Assembly (NCBI RefSeq): GCF_022605165.1
Contig: NC_063071.1
Coordinates: 1 to 64,000, forward strand
Source: Purpureocillium takamizusanense
Lineage: Eukaryota; Ascomycota; Sordariomycetes; Hypocreales; Ophiocordycipitaceae
Direction: 5' to 3'
Length of the DNA stretch: 64,000 bases
The notes below the pieces were generated by a model. It made no database searches, had not been told where the DNA came from, and was given only the letters and a program-made list of their open reading frames with translations. The translations under genes were made by a program, and so were the position numbers. Of this stretch, positions 47,269 through 56,860 are shown piece by piece (position 1 is the first letter of the stretch; every line of letters starts with the position of its first letter).

Positions 47269-49275
47269 ATGGCGTCTCCGCCCAACATCCCGTTTGGACA
47301 AGATCTGGTGCAATGGGAGACCTGGAGACTAGGTTCGATTCTGGTCACGGCCGTGGCAGCTCTGATGATGATTCATTACAGTCTGTTTTCGAAGTCTCAT
47401 TGGAAGAGTATCCCGGTCATGAACCCGTTGAGTCGATGGCCCTGGTCTGAAATGCATGCGAAAGTGAGGAGAACTATATTGTCTTGACGAATCATCAGCT
47501 AAAAAACCATGGCTCAAAGCGAATTTTCCTGACTTCGAGTAAAGAGATCATGGCGAGCGCGAGGGCGAAGTTTCCAAAGGACCCGTTCCGCATCCAGACA
47601 GACCTCGGAGAGGTGCTAATGTTGCCACCACATCTGGCTGATGAGATCCGGAACGCGCCACAACTGAACTTCACGACCGCCATCGTTGAGGTTTGTTGGC
47701 GGAGAGACCCTTGTCGAGGCACCATAGGAATCACTTCTTCATTTCTAACCATGACTGTCTCAGGACGACCACGGTACGCTACGCGGGTTCGACTTCGCGA
47801 GCATGAACACGCAAACACTCATACGCAACGTGGCGCAGAGACAATTGACCAAATATTTGAGTGAGTAAAAAGACTGAAGGCAGAAGCTTCATTGGGTCAG
47901 ACCTGAGATATAATCAAAAAGGCTCACTAGTCCAATGCAGTCATCGTGACGAAACCCCTGTCGGAAGAGACGGCGTTGGCCGTTTCGATCAACTTCGGGG
48001 ATTCAATAGGTATGCACCACAGGCATTGACTTCACCGTCTCCTATGGTATAGACCCCTTCCCAAGGTCCGTCGCTCATATACGGTTCGATGAACAAACAG
48101 AATGGCACGAGGTGATGCTAAAGCAGGCCGTGAACAACGTCATCTCGCGCATCTCCTCGCGCGTGTTCCTAGGCGACCAGATCTGCCGCAACGAGCAGTG
48201 GCTGCACCTAACGGAACTCTACAGCGAGAGGTTCATGCACGCGGGCGCCCAGCTCCGCATCTGGCCGCGGTATCTACGGCCCCTCGTGCACTGGTTCCTC
48301 CCAGAGTGTCGGAGGCTGCGGGCGACGCAGCGGGAAGCGGTGCGCATCATCGCGCCCGTGGTCGAGGCACGGAAGAAGGCGAAGCGGGACGCGCTCGCAG
48401 CCGATGAGCCCGTCCCTGTCTTTAACGACGCCCTCGACTGGTCCGAGGACGAGGCCAGGGTCAAGCGGCTGAGCTACGACCCGGCCATCGTCCAGCTGAG
48501 CCTGGCAATAGCCGCCATCCACACCACAGCCGACCTGACCGAGCAGTTCGTGCTCGATATCGCCCAGAACCCACAGTATTTCGCCCCGCTGCGTGAGGAG
48601 ATCATCCGCTGTCTGAGGGAGGGCGGCTGGAAGAAGTCCTCCCTCTACAACATGAAGCTTCTCGATAGCGCTATTAAGGAATCCCAGAGGCTGAAGCCCA
48701 GCAGTATCGGTAAGATTCCGTCTCCTTTTTTTTTAATCTCACGAGTTGTCTTTCGCCCTCTTCCCCTCCTCCGCTCCGCGGGACCCGACGTTCAGGCTTC
48801 AAAGCTTACACTTCTTCGTCCCCTCCTCCGCACAGCCTCCATGCGCCGCCGGGTCGAGCGCCAAATGATACTGTCCAACGGGATCAAGCTGAAGGCGGGC
48901 GACCGCATCGCGGTAGATTCGCACCGGATGTGGGACCCGACTTTGCACGAGGAGCCGGGGCGGTGGGACCCGTACCGGTTCCTATCGATGCGAACGGCGG
49001 ACCCGGCCAAGGAGAACTCGGCGGCGCTACTCGTGACGACGTCGCCGGACCACCTCGGCTTCGGGCACGGGCGCGACGCCTGCCCCGGCCGCTTCTTCGC
49101 CGCCAATGAGGTCAAGGTCGCCCTCTGCCACATGATCGTCAAGTACGAGTGGGAACTCGTCCCCGGTACCGAGACCAAGCCTAACATGATGGGCCTCATC
49201 GCCGAATCGTCCCCCACCGCCCGCATCACCATCCGCCGCCGCCACAACCCCGAGCTCAATATCGATTCCCTCTGA
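47269..49275 (+). CDS. Cytochrome P450 monooxygenase
   Basis: Membrane-anchored haem monooxygenase of 526 residues, probably oxidising the cluster product. Six inferred exons: 47269-47463, 47520-47690, 47764-47860, 47941-48009, 48101-48709 and 48836-49275; every junction keeps frame and restores conserved text (for example LTKYL to VTKPLSEE, and FGDS to EWHEV). A hydrophobic anchor spans about residues 20-40 (LGSILVTAVAALMMI). The I-helix reads AAIHTTADL, the K-helix ExxR is Glu371-Arg374, and the haem loop is FGHGRDACPG with Cys463 as the iron ligand. The KFPKDPFRI and LPPHLADEIRN blocks match fungal secondary-metabolism P450s. The fifth intron (126 nt) is a multiple of three and open, so read-through gives one long frame, but it separates conserved parts and is best removed. 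The gene is convergent with the HAD gene. Confidence 0.9.
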
Positions 49276-49442
49276 AGCGATGCTACAATACACACCTACG
49301 GTAATGGATTATATTGCAGATAAAAGGCATGTTGTGTCGTGGTATCCACCGCGAGATGGCCTACTTTGGGGTACCTATTCTAACAGTGGGACTGACAAGG
49401 GTTAACGGCGGTCTAAGGTAGGAACACCACCAGCTACGACTA

Positions 49443-50228
49443 TCAGTCCTTATCCTTCAAAAGTTGGAATGCATCCGCCATCTCTCCCATGTTCTTAAAG
49501 CGCCATGAGAAAGACACTCTACCCGCAAATTCGTCCAGCTTGCCTCCTATAGCGCTCGGCACGTTCTCACCACGCTCGATCCATGCGGTCGCCAGTCCAG
49601 CAGCCCTCGCGGGGATGTGGTCGTGAAAAAAAGCTTGCGCCACGTGAACAATTTTCTCACGTGTGACGCCTAAATCTTCTTGGCAGTATGTAATCAGGTA
49701 CTCGAAGTTGCGAGCGTCTGGCTTGTATGAGCCAATGTCCTCCGCCGTATAGATAGCATCGAATTTGAAGTGCTTGAACTGCTGCATCACGGTACGGTTG
49801 AAGTTATCATTATCCACGTTAGATAAGATAACAAGCTTAAAGTGCTTTTGTAGTCGCTTCAAGGCGTCTAGGGTGTCGGGATAGATTGGCCAGTCGCCGG
49901 CCCCGCCGCCGAACGCTACCTTGTCCGCTGCAGACGCGGCGACACCGAGTTCCTCGGCCAAACGTCCGTACGTTTCGCCGAGAACATCTTGATATAGTGC
50001 TGTGGGATTTGCAGACCGCACGATATCCTCATTCTTGATAAAGGTCCCTAGAAGATGGGCCCGATCGTGGCGGAGAGGGTGGTCGTCTGGTAGCTGCGTA
50101 TAAAGAGGGGCTAATGCTTGATAAATGCCGCCTTCCCAGTCTATAAGAGTTCCATAGCAGTCAAAGGTAAGGCAGTCGAAGTCTGTAAGAGGCCGATCGG
50201 TAGGACGCATCTTGCGAGTTATAGGCAA
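49443..50228 (-). CDS. HAD-superfamily hydrolase, haloacid dehalogenase type II-like
   Basis: A 261-residue soluble hydrolase in one exon. Motif I is TFDCYGTLID with Asp23 as the nucleophile, motif II is ILSNVDND (Ser136, Asn137), and motif III has Lys169 in GSYKPD. These match the fungal 2-haloacid dehalogenase-like group, which use an aspartyl-ester intermediate. Whether it acts on a halogenated, phosphorylated or other substrate cannot be read from sequence. It lies tail to tail with the P450 gene, on the same strand as the NRPS and 225 bp beyond the NRPS stop, so it is placed as a cluster member by position only. Confidence 0.85.
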   Translation of the reverse strand: MPITRKMRPTDRPLTDFDCLTFDCYGTLIDWEGGIYQALAPLYTQLPDDHPLRHDRAHLLGTFIKNEDIVRSANPTALYQDVLGETYGRLAEELGVAASAADKVAFGGGAGDWPIYPDTLDALKRLQKHFKLVILSNVDNDNFNRTVMQQFKHFKFDAIYTAEDIGSYKPDARNFEYLITYCQEDLGVTREKIVHVAQAFFHDHIPARAAGLATAWIERGENVPSAIGGKLDEFAGRVSFSWRFKNMGEMADAFQLLKDKD

Positions 50229-50453
50229 GGTTAACGTACGGTAATAGAGAAAAGAGACGTCTCTCTACTTTAGCGGACCGTCTCTAAGTGTCGCGGTAGC
50301 TCTTTAAATATGATAGACGGGGGCGGGTGATGCCCCTAGAATGGCTAATTGAGTGCCCGTACGAAGTATAAGTATTACGTAATATCCTTACCGTCTGAAT
50401 TATATCCTTTATATAATATTCGCTATTACTTCTAGAAGCTAGACCACATCGAA
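50229..50453. other. Intergenic between the NRPS 3' end and the HAD 5' end
   Basis: A 225-bp AT-leaning spacer. It must hold the NRPS terminator and the HAD promoter. No further condensation, reductase or thioesterase coding sequence follows the NRPS stop here. Confidence 0.5.
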
Positions 50454-53400
50454 TCATTCTACCATTGCGGCTAAACGGGATAGCCGAGCGTACTTCAAGA
50501 TAGTCCCCACCGTCAAGGTGATGCCCTCGTTGCGTGCTAGCAACACTAAACGGATCGCGGTAATCGAGTCCCCTCCGATCTGTAGGAAGCTATCATCGCG
50601 CCCGATCGTCTCCGCTGGCACCTTAAGGACCGACGCCCACAGCCGTTGCATCCGGGCCTCTTTCGCTGTCTTTGGCGGCTGCTTCTTCTCAGATTCCGGC
50701 AGGGAATACCTTGCTATGCTCTCTCTATCCAGTTCCGCCGTCTCTTGTCGCAGCCTTTTCCTGTCTAGCTTCGTTGTGGAGATGAACGGCATATACCGGC
50801 ACGGGATGAACATCGTCGGCACCATATAGCCAGGTAGCTTCCTCCCCAACTCTCTGGCCAGGCTCCGCAGCAGCTTGTCCACCGGGTCTGTCAGTGGTAA
50901 GAATAAGTCATCCACGTCATCGACTGCCTTGCCGTTGACTTCGTTGCCATCGACCGGGTTGCCGTTGATTGCGTGTCCATTGACCGCGACCTCCCCGCTC
51001 TCTATGCCCGCCAGAGTGGTCTCTCGGTTGAAGCAGAGGTACGCAACAAGACTCACTCCTCCAGCCTTCGTCTGTAAGACATCGACAGCCACCTGTTCAA
51101 CCCCCTGTACCGTCGCCGTTTGGATGCTATACTCCACCTCTCCTAATTCCACCCGCTGACCTCGAATCTTCACCTGTAAGTCCTTTCGCCCTATGAACTC
51201 TATTGTCCCACCTGGGTTATAGAAGGCTAAGTCTCCCGTCTTGTAGATCCGGCCATACTTTGCCTCCGTTCGGCGTGGCATCCATGCCGGCGCGGTCTTT
51301 ATGGCCGCCTCTGTCTTCTTCCGATCTGCCAAGTACTCACGCAAGACGGTTGGGCCCTGGACCACAATTTCCCCCACACACCCTATCGGCGCCAGGTGCT
51401 CGTGATCTTCCGGCTCGACAATCCAGCAGCACCCGCCCAATGGCCTTCCGATCGTTTGCGGTGAGTCGTGCACGGATTCATACTCATGAAACGCGCTGAT
51501 GACACACGTCTCGGCCGGGCCAAAAGCATTGATCAACCGAATTTTGCCAACCCAATTCCGTAGAAGATCCTGACCAGCCGCTTCGCCTCCGATCACAAAA
51601 ACTTGCAAGCTCCGGACTCTGTCGGGATCCAACGTTCTTGCAAACGCGGGCGTTGAGCTGGCCCAGGTGACTGCCGCAGCATTCATGAACTCGTCTAGAC
51701 CCGTTAAACGGTCCGCCTCGGAAGGCACACAAACGCAGCCTCCATACATAAGTGGACATAGCGACTCGTACACGCATACGTCGAAGGAGTAGGAAGCGAA
51801 CTGTAGCATGCGTGTCTCAGCTGTCAGGCCGATCCTCGTCCTGATGGCGGCCATGCTCGTGCATACCGACCCATGCTCCATCACCAGCCCTTTAGGCGTG
51901 CCTGTGCTGCCCGACGTGAACAGTACGTACGCTGCATGCTGGGACGTTGCCCTGCACGCCTGCGGCAGCTGCGATGCAGCTGTCGCTCCTCCAGCAGCCA
52001 AGGCGTCGTTCAAGGCCGTCGTCACTGCAATATATGCTATCCCTAGGCCTCTGCACTTCTCAGCATTGGCTGCCGATGTGAGGGTAAGCTTGGCCTTGGT
52101 TTGCTGCACTATCTCTTGTTGCCGTTTGGTCGGATGTGCTGCATCTAGGGTAACCCAGGCACCACCGGCTTTATTGATAGCCAGGATCGAGACGTAGAAC
52201 CAGACAGACTTCTCAAAGCAGACGTGCACGAAGTCTCCCGCTACCACGCCATGCTCCCTGGCAAGGTAGCGCGCCAAGCCATCGGCCGCAGCGTCTAGTT
52301 CGCTGTACGTGAGCTCCCCGTCCCACGCGCAGATAGCTGGCTCGTCTGGTCGTTTTCGAGCCTGCCTCTCGATGATATAATGGACGCAATCGTCGATAGG
52401 CTCAGCGCACTCCTGGTTCCAGGCTATGGCCTGCTGCAGGTCCCACGGGCCAGTCAGGGAGACGTCGCCGAGCAGCGTCTCGCCCGGCGCGAGCAGCTGC
52501 TGGACGACGCGATCGAAATGGTGGTATAGGGCCGTGACCTGCGCCTCCACCATCCACGCCGCGTCGTACGTGGCGGCGAATTCTACGTCTTCGTCACACA
52601 GGTACGCCTGCAGGACCAGCGGGAAGCCAAAGTACTCATACAGAGACGCCACTCCAGATCTCGCGGCAGGAACCATGATGGAGTCAACCGTGTGACCGCA
52701 AGCGAGAATCTCAGCCGGCTGGATTACCAGCACGCTGGTGAAGTCGCAGGCCTCTCGTGTGCCCTCACCGAGCTTCATAATATTCTGCAGCCCGAACTGC
52801 TCATGCGGAGTCATTCCGGATGCGTGCGCTTGTACGTGACGGAGGAAGTCGGCCGCTGTCTGCTTGGCGTCGAGACGCAATCGAACTGGAATGGTGGCCA
52901 CTAGCGGGCCGCACATGCTCTCCAGGCCCGGCACCGGCGCATTGCGGCCCGAGATTGAGGCTCCGAAGCATATATCGTCCGTGTCACAATATCGCGCAAG
53001 TACTATCGCCCATGCCGCCCGCAGGACAGTGGCCTTGGTGATAGAAGACGATGAGGCTGACTGGGGGAAGACGATGGATCTCGTCACCGTTCGGAGTACA
53101 GAGCCTGCAGTGGTGTTGGCCACGCCGGCCTTGCGAGACGGGAAGGCCGCCTGCCCGGCCCCCTGGAGCTGCTCCGCCCAGAACCTCTCGCTCGCCTCGC
53201 AATCAAGGCCTCCGATATATTGGATAAAGCGCGAGTACGGCTCCAGTGCAGGGGCCGTGGCGTTTTCATACAAGCACTGCAAACTTTGCATGGTAAGGCC
53301 GATACTCCAGCCGTCAAACACGGCATGGTGTCCGATCAAGCTGAAGTACCTCTGCCCATCCGCTCCCTCCGTCAGCGCGTACCGCCAAAGCCGCGACCCT

Positions 53401-56400
53401 GTTCGAATCTTCGTCTTGTGGGTCTGCTGGACGGCGAATTCTATGGCTGAGTCGATTCCGCCGGCTCCCTGCGACGCCCACGCCTCCCACGACACGTCGT
53501 CCCTGAGGACGATCTGGAGGGAGCCGCCGTCCGCCAGGATGATGCGTGTCCGGAGGCTCACGCAGAGAGCTACGGTCCCCTCCCAGGCATGTTTAAATCG
53601 CATAATGTCCACATGCGGGGCTAATTTGTACACCCACGTGGTCATGTACGAGCCCGGCTGCGTGAAGGCGAGCGCCATGAGGCCTTCCTGGAGCGGCGTG
53701 CATGGGTAGGCGTCCTCGATGGCTTGGTCCTCGGACAGGTTACACTGCCTTCGCGCCTGATCCACGACCTCGTCGGCGCGGCCATCTAGCAGCAGGCTGA
53801 ACAACGGCGGCGGCGGCGGCGAAGCGCTGGCAGCAGGCGAGCCAGCCGTGGTGGCCAGGCGCCACAGCCGGGCATCTTCAAAGATGGACGTTATCGTCAA
53901 GGCGATGCCGTTATCGCGTGCCTGCGATACCAGGCGGATCGCGCTAATCGAGTTACCGCCGATCTGTAGGAAATTGTCATCCCGCCCTATCGATTCCGCA
54001 GGCACCTTGAGGACTGAAGCCCATAGCCGTTGCATCTGGGTTTCTAAAGCCGTTTCAGGGGCTTTCTTCTCAGAGTTCGCAAGTGAATACATGGCTACGC
54101 CATCTCTGCTTAGCGCCGCCGTTTTTTGCCGCAGTATTTTCCTGTCCAGCTTCGTCGAATACGGCATGTACCGACACGGCACAAACATCGTCGGTATCAT
54201 GTAGCTGGGCAGCCTCGTCCGTAGCTCGTTCGTCAGGTCCTGCACTTGCCGTCTTCCCACCTTGTTCGTCAGGGGTAAGAACAGGTCTTCCATGTCGTCT
54301 CCCCCGTCCCTGTTCGGTCGCTTAGTCTCCCAGCTGAAGCAGAGGTAGGCAACGAGACTTGTTTCAGCCTCCGTGCGTAAGACATCCACAGCCACCTGCT
54401 TGATACTCCCCGATATTGTCCGTATGCTATATTCCACCTCTTCTAGCTCTACCCGTTGACCCCGGATCTTCACTTGCGTATCCTTCCGGCCGACGAACTC
54501 GATCGTTCCATCTGGATTATAAAATCCCAGGTCCCCCGTTTTGAAGAACCGATCCCACTTTGCCCCTGGACGCCGCCGCGGCATCCACGATGGCACTGGC
54601 GTGATTATACACTCTTCTGTCTTTTGCTTGTTGGACAGATACTCGCGTAAGATTGTCGGGCCCTGGACCACGATCTCGCCCACGCACCCCACTGGTGTCA
54701 AGCGAGCATGGTTTTCTGGGTCCACGATCCAGCTGCAGGACCCGCCCACCGGCCTTCCCACTGTGAGGGGGGACTCGCTGGCCGACTTCCACTCGTGCAG
54801 CGTGGCGATCACGCATATTTCCGCAGGGCCCCAGGCATTGACTAGGGTTACGTGACCCAGCCAAGTGTTTAAAATATCGTGGCCTGGAGATTCTGATGCC
54901 GTTATCAACAGTCTCAGACCGGGGACCTCTTCTGGCTTCATGGTCCGAATGAAGGACGGCGTTAACAGTGCTGAGTTCGCGCGCGCATCGCGAATAAAAT
55001 TAGGAATGCCATTCCACCGCATATCGTCCGAGGGCACGCACACGCATCCCCCGACAAGTAAGGTAGCGAAAATCTCCCCAATGCATGAATCAAATACGTA
55101 AGAGGCAAACTGCAAAAACCGCGTATCTGCTGTTAAGCCCAGTCCTGCCCCGAGGTTGATCTGGCTGGTACACAGTGATCCGTGCTCTATCACCAGCCCC
55201 TTGGGCGTGCCTGTACTACCGGATGTGAATAATACATACGCTGTATTGCGGTGTGTCACCTCGCAGGCCGTCGGCAACTGTGATCGCGATGCAGTCCCTG
55301 CTTCAAGGTCGGCCAAGGACTTGTCCAGGGCTGCTGTTACTTCGATGACGGCTATTCCTAGGCCTTTGCACCTCTCAGCATTCGCCGATGATGTTAACGC
55401 AAGTGTAGCTTTCGTCTGTTGTACTAGCTCTCGATGTCTTTGTGTTGGATGTGATGGGTCCAGCGGGACCCAGGCACCGCCGGCCTTATTGATGGCTAAA
55501 ATTGCCACAAAAAACCAGACGGATTTCTCAAAGCATACATGGACGAGGACTTCTGTAGCCACTTCCCCTATAAGACGGCGCGCTAGTCGGTCTGCTGCGG
55601 CGTTGAGCTCGCCATATGTAAGCTTCCCATCCCACGCGTAGACAGCCGGCGCATCTGGTCGCTGCTGTGCCTGTCTCGCAATCATGTGGTGCACACAGTC
55701 ATCGACGGCCTCGGGGACATCCCTATTCGCCACCGTCGCCTGCTGCACATCCCATGGACCGGCCAAAGAGATGTCACGAAGCAGCGTCTCGGCCTCGCCT
55801 GGCGCGAGCAGCTGCTGGACAACGCGATTGAAGTGGTGGGATAGTGCCGTGACCTGCGTATCCGCGAGCGATCCCGAGTCGTACGTAGCGGAGAATTCGA
55901 CGACATGGTTCTCGCGCAAGAGCGCGTGCACAACCAGCGAGCAGCCCGTCATCGCCGCGGGTGCCACGAAGCGGCCTTCCGTGTGGATGACCAGCAGGCT
56001 GGCGAAATCGCACGCTACTCGCGCGTCCTCGCTGAGCTTGATTATGTCCTGCAGTCCGAATTGCTCGTGAGGCACCACGCCTGACGCGTAGGCTCGCACG
56101 TCGCGCAGGAACTCGGCCACCGTCTGCTGGGGTTCGAGACGCAGCCGGACAGGGACCACCACGGGGGCGGACATGCTCTCTGGACCTGAGACCGAGGCGC
56201 CGAAGCACACGTCATCCGTATCGCAGTACCGCGCGAGTACCATCGCCCAGGCCGCTCGCAGGACGGTGGCGTTGATCATTGGCGACAACGACGACGAGGC
56301 AGACTGATGGAGCGCAATGGTTTTGGTGAGCGATCGGACGGCAGGCGCGGACCTGCGAGGTGGGAAGTTGCCCTGCTTGGCGTCGTGAAGCTGCGCTATC

Positions 56401-56450
56401 CAGTACTTCTCGCTCGCCTCGCGGTCGAGACCGTTCAGCTTAGACGACAT
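50454..56450 (-). CDS. Bimodular nonribosomal peptide synthetase, C*-A-T-C-A-T
   Basis: A 1998-residue NRPS without introns, expected to activate and condense two amino acids. Domains: residues 1-235 second half of a condensation domain (C*, no HHxxxDG); 250-780 A1 (LFTSGSTGTPKG at 408, NAWGPAE, TGDLGFY, KIRGQRVE); 800-865 T1 (Ser834 in IGGNSIS); 905-1335 complete C2 (HHAVFDG, His1042, Asp1046); 1355-1905 A2 (FTSGSTGTPKG at 1511); 1930-1996 T2 (Ser1962 in IGGDSIT). The protein ends at T2, with no C, TE or reductase domain. Tentative specificity codes by GrsA alignment are DSGLIAAVIK (A1) and DVYSVGAVIK (A2), suggesting small or hydrophobic substrates. The two modules are strikingly alike, so one arose by duplication. 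An in-frame stop precedes the ATG, and upstream DNA has no HHxxxDG coding segment. Confidence 0.92.
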   Translation of the reverse strand: MSSKLNGLDREASEKYWIAQLHDAKQGNFPPRRSAPAVRSLTKTIALHQSASSSLSPMINATVLRAAWAMVLARYCDTDDVCFGASVSGPESMSAPVVVPVRLRLEPQQTVAEFLRDVRAYASGVVPHEQFGLQDIIKLSEDARVACDFASLLVIHTEGRFVAPAAMTGCSLVVHALLRENHVVEFSATYDSGSLADTQVTALSHHFNRVVQQLLAPGEAETLLRDISLAGPWDVQQATVANRDVPEAVDDCVHHMIARQAQQRPDAPAVYAWDGKLTYGELNAAADRLARRLIGEVATEVLVHVCFEKSVWFFVAILAINKAGGAWVPLDPSHPTQRHRELVQQTKATLALTSSANAERCKGLGIAVIEVTAALDKSLADLEAGTASRSQLPTACEVTHRNTAYVLFTSGSTGTPKGLVIEHGSLCTSQINLGAGLGLTADTRFLQFASYVFDSCIGEIFATLLVGGCVCVPSDDMRWNGIPNFIRDARANSALLTPSFIRTMKPEEVPGLRLLITASESPGHDILNTWLGHVTLVNAWGPAEICVIATLHEWKSASESPLTVGRPVGGSCSWIVDPENHARLTPVGCVGEIVVQGPTILREYLSNKQKTEECIITPVPSWMPRRRPGAKWDRFFKTGDLGFYNPDGTIEFVGRKDTQVKIRGQRVELEEVEYSIRTISGSIKQVAVDVLRTEAETSLVAYLCFSWETKRPNRDGGDDMEDLFLPLTNKVGRRQVQDLTNELRTRLPSYMIPTMFVPCRYMPYSTKLDRKILRQKTAALSRDGVAMYSLANSEKKAPETALETQMQRLWASVLKVPAESIGRDDNFLQIGGNSISAIRLVSQARDNGIALTITSIFEDARLWRLATTAGSPAASASPPPPPLFSLLLDGRADEVVDQARRQCNLSEDQAIEDAYPCTPLQEGLMALAFTQPGSYMTTWVYKLAPHVDIMRFKHAWEGTVALCVSLRTRIILADGGSLQIVLRDDVSWEAWASQGAGGIDSAIEFAVQQTHKTKIRTGSRLWRYALTEGADGQRYFSLIGHHAVFDGWSIGLTMQSLQCLYENATAPALEPYSRFIQYIGGLDCEASERFWAEQLQGAGQAAFPSRKAGVANTTAGSVLRTVTRSIVFPQSASSSSITKATVLRAAWAIVLARYCDTDDICFGASISGRNAPVPGLESMCGPLVATIPVRLRLDAKQTAADFLRHVQAHASGMTPHEQFGLQNIMKLGEGTREACDFTSVLVIQPAEILACGHTVDSIMVPAARSGVASLYEYFGFPLVLQAYLCDEDVEFAATYDAAWMVEAQVTALYHHFDRVVQQLLAPGETLLGDVSLTGPWDLQQAIAWNQECAEPIDDCVHYIIERQARKRPDEPAICAWDGELTYSELDAAADGLARYLAREHGVVAGDFVHVCFEKSVWFYVSILAINKAGGAWVTLDAAHPTKRQQEIVQQTKAKLTLTSAANAEKCRGLGIAYIAVTTALNDALAAGGATAASQLPQACRATSQHAAYVLFTSGSTGTPKGLVMEHGSVCTSMAAIRTRIGLTAETRMLQFASYSFDVCVYESLCPLMYGGCVCVPSEADRLTGLDEFMNAAAVTWASSTPAFARTLDPDRVRSLQVFVIGGEAAGQDLLRNWVGKIRLINAFGPAETCVISAFHEYESVHDSPQTIGRPLGGCCWIVEPEDHEHLAPIGCVGEIVVQGPTVLREYLADRKKTEAAIKTAPAWMPRRTEAKYGRIYKTGDLAFYNPGGTIEFIGRKDLQVKIRGQRVELGEVEYSIQTATVQGVEQVAVDVLQTKAGGVSLVAYLCFNRETTLAGIESGEVAVNGHAINGNPVDGNEVNGKAVDDVDDLFLPLTDPVDKLLRSLARELGRKLPGYMVPTMFIPCRYMPFISTTKLDRKRLRQETAELDRESIARYSLPESEKKQPPKTAKEARMQRLWASVLKVPAETIGRDDSFLQIGGDSITAIRLVLLARNEGITLTVGTILKYARLSRLAAMVE
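50913..50987. repeat. 15-bp coding minisatellite in the NRPS A2 region
   Basis: Four to five imperfect 15-bp units of the type TTGCCGTTGACTTCG (plus strand) encode pentapeptides AVNGH, AINGN, PVDGN, EVNGK and AVDDV at residues 1822-1846. The first adenylation domain has no equivalent. It falls in a loop before the DLFLPLTD segment of the A2 C-terminal subdomain. Confidence 0.8.
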
Positions 56451-56860
56451 TGCGCAGGCAGTCTGCCTGAGAGACGATTTATTTTCCTAATTTGGTGTTT
56501 TCTTTTCTCTCGAAACTAGAATAATGACAAGAATGCTCGCTTTGCAATAACGTAGGTCTCCTAGATTGCTGAGCACTATTCTTTATACGGTAGCAAGACA
56601 TGCTACACTATTAAATACTATAAACTGCGGCTCTTACGTCAAACAAGGAAAGACTGACTGCGCGATAACGAGTACAGTCATGACTTATTGGTCGTGTTAC
56701 CTACTGCTAGGCAGCCATTTCAAGACAGATACTCTGAAACTGAGATGGATACTCTAAAATAGAGACCGTAAGGCAAAATATTACTGTCGGCGTATTACTA
56801 TCCGTCTGTCTGACTGTTTAACTGTCTAACTGTTTGACTATGTAAATTTCTATTAAGAGG
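56451..56860 (-). promoter_or_regulatory. NRPS promoter region with candidate TATA box
   Basis: Last normal-composition DNA before the distal RIP block. On the minus strand TATAAA occurs at 56587-56582, about 132 bp upstream of the NRPS ATG. The frame upstream of the ATG is closed by TAG at 56489-56487. No other gene is visible. Confidence 0.45.

Noticed and set aside
52864..53709. 281-codon plus-strand ORF opposite the NRPS
   Set aside because: Antisense to the first A/T-C2 part of the NRPS; long only because of codon bias on the coding strand.
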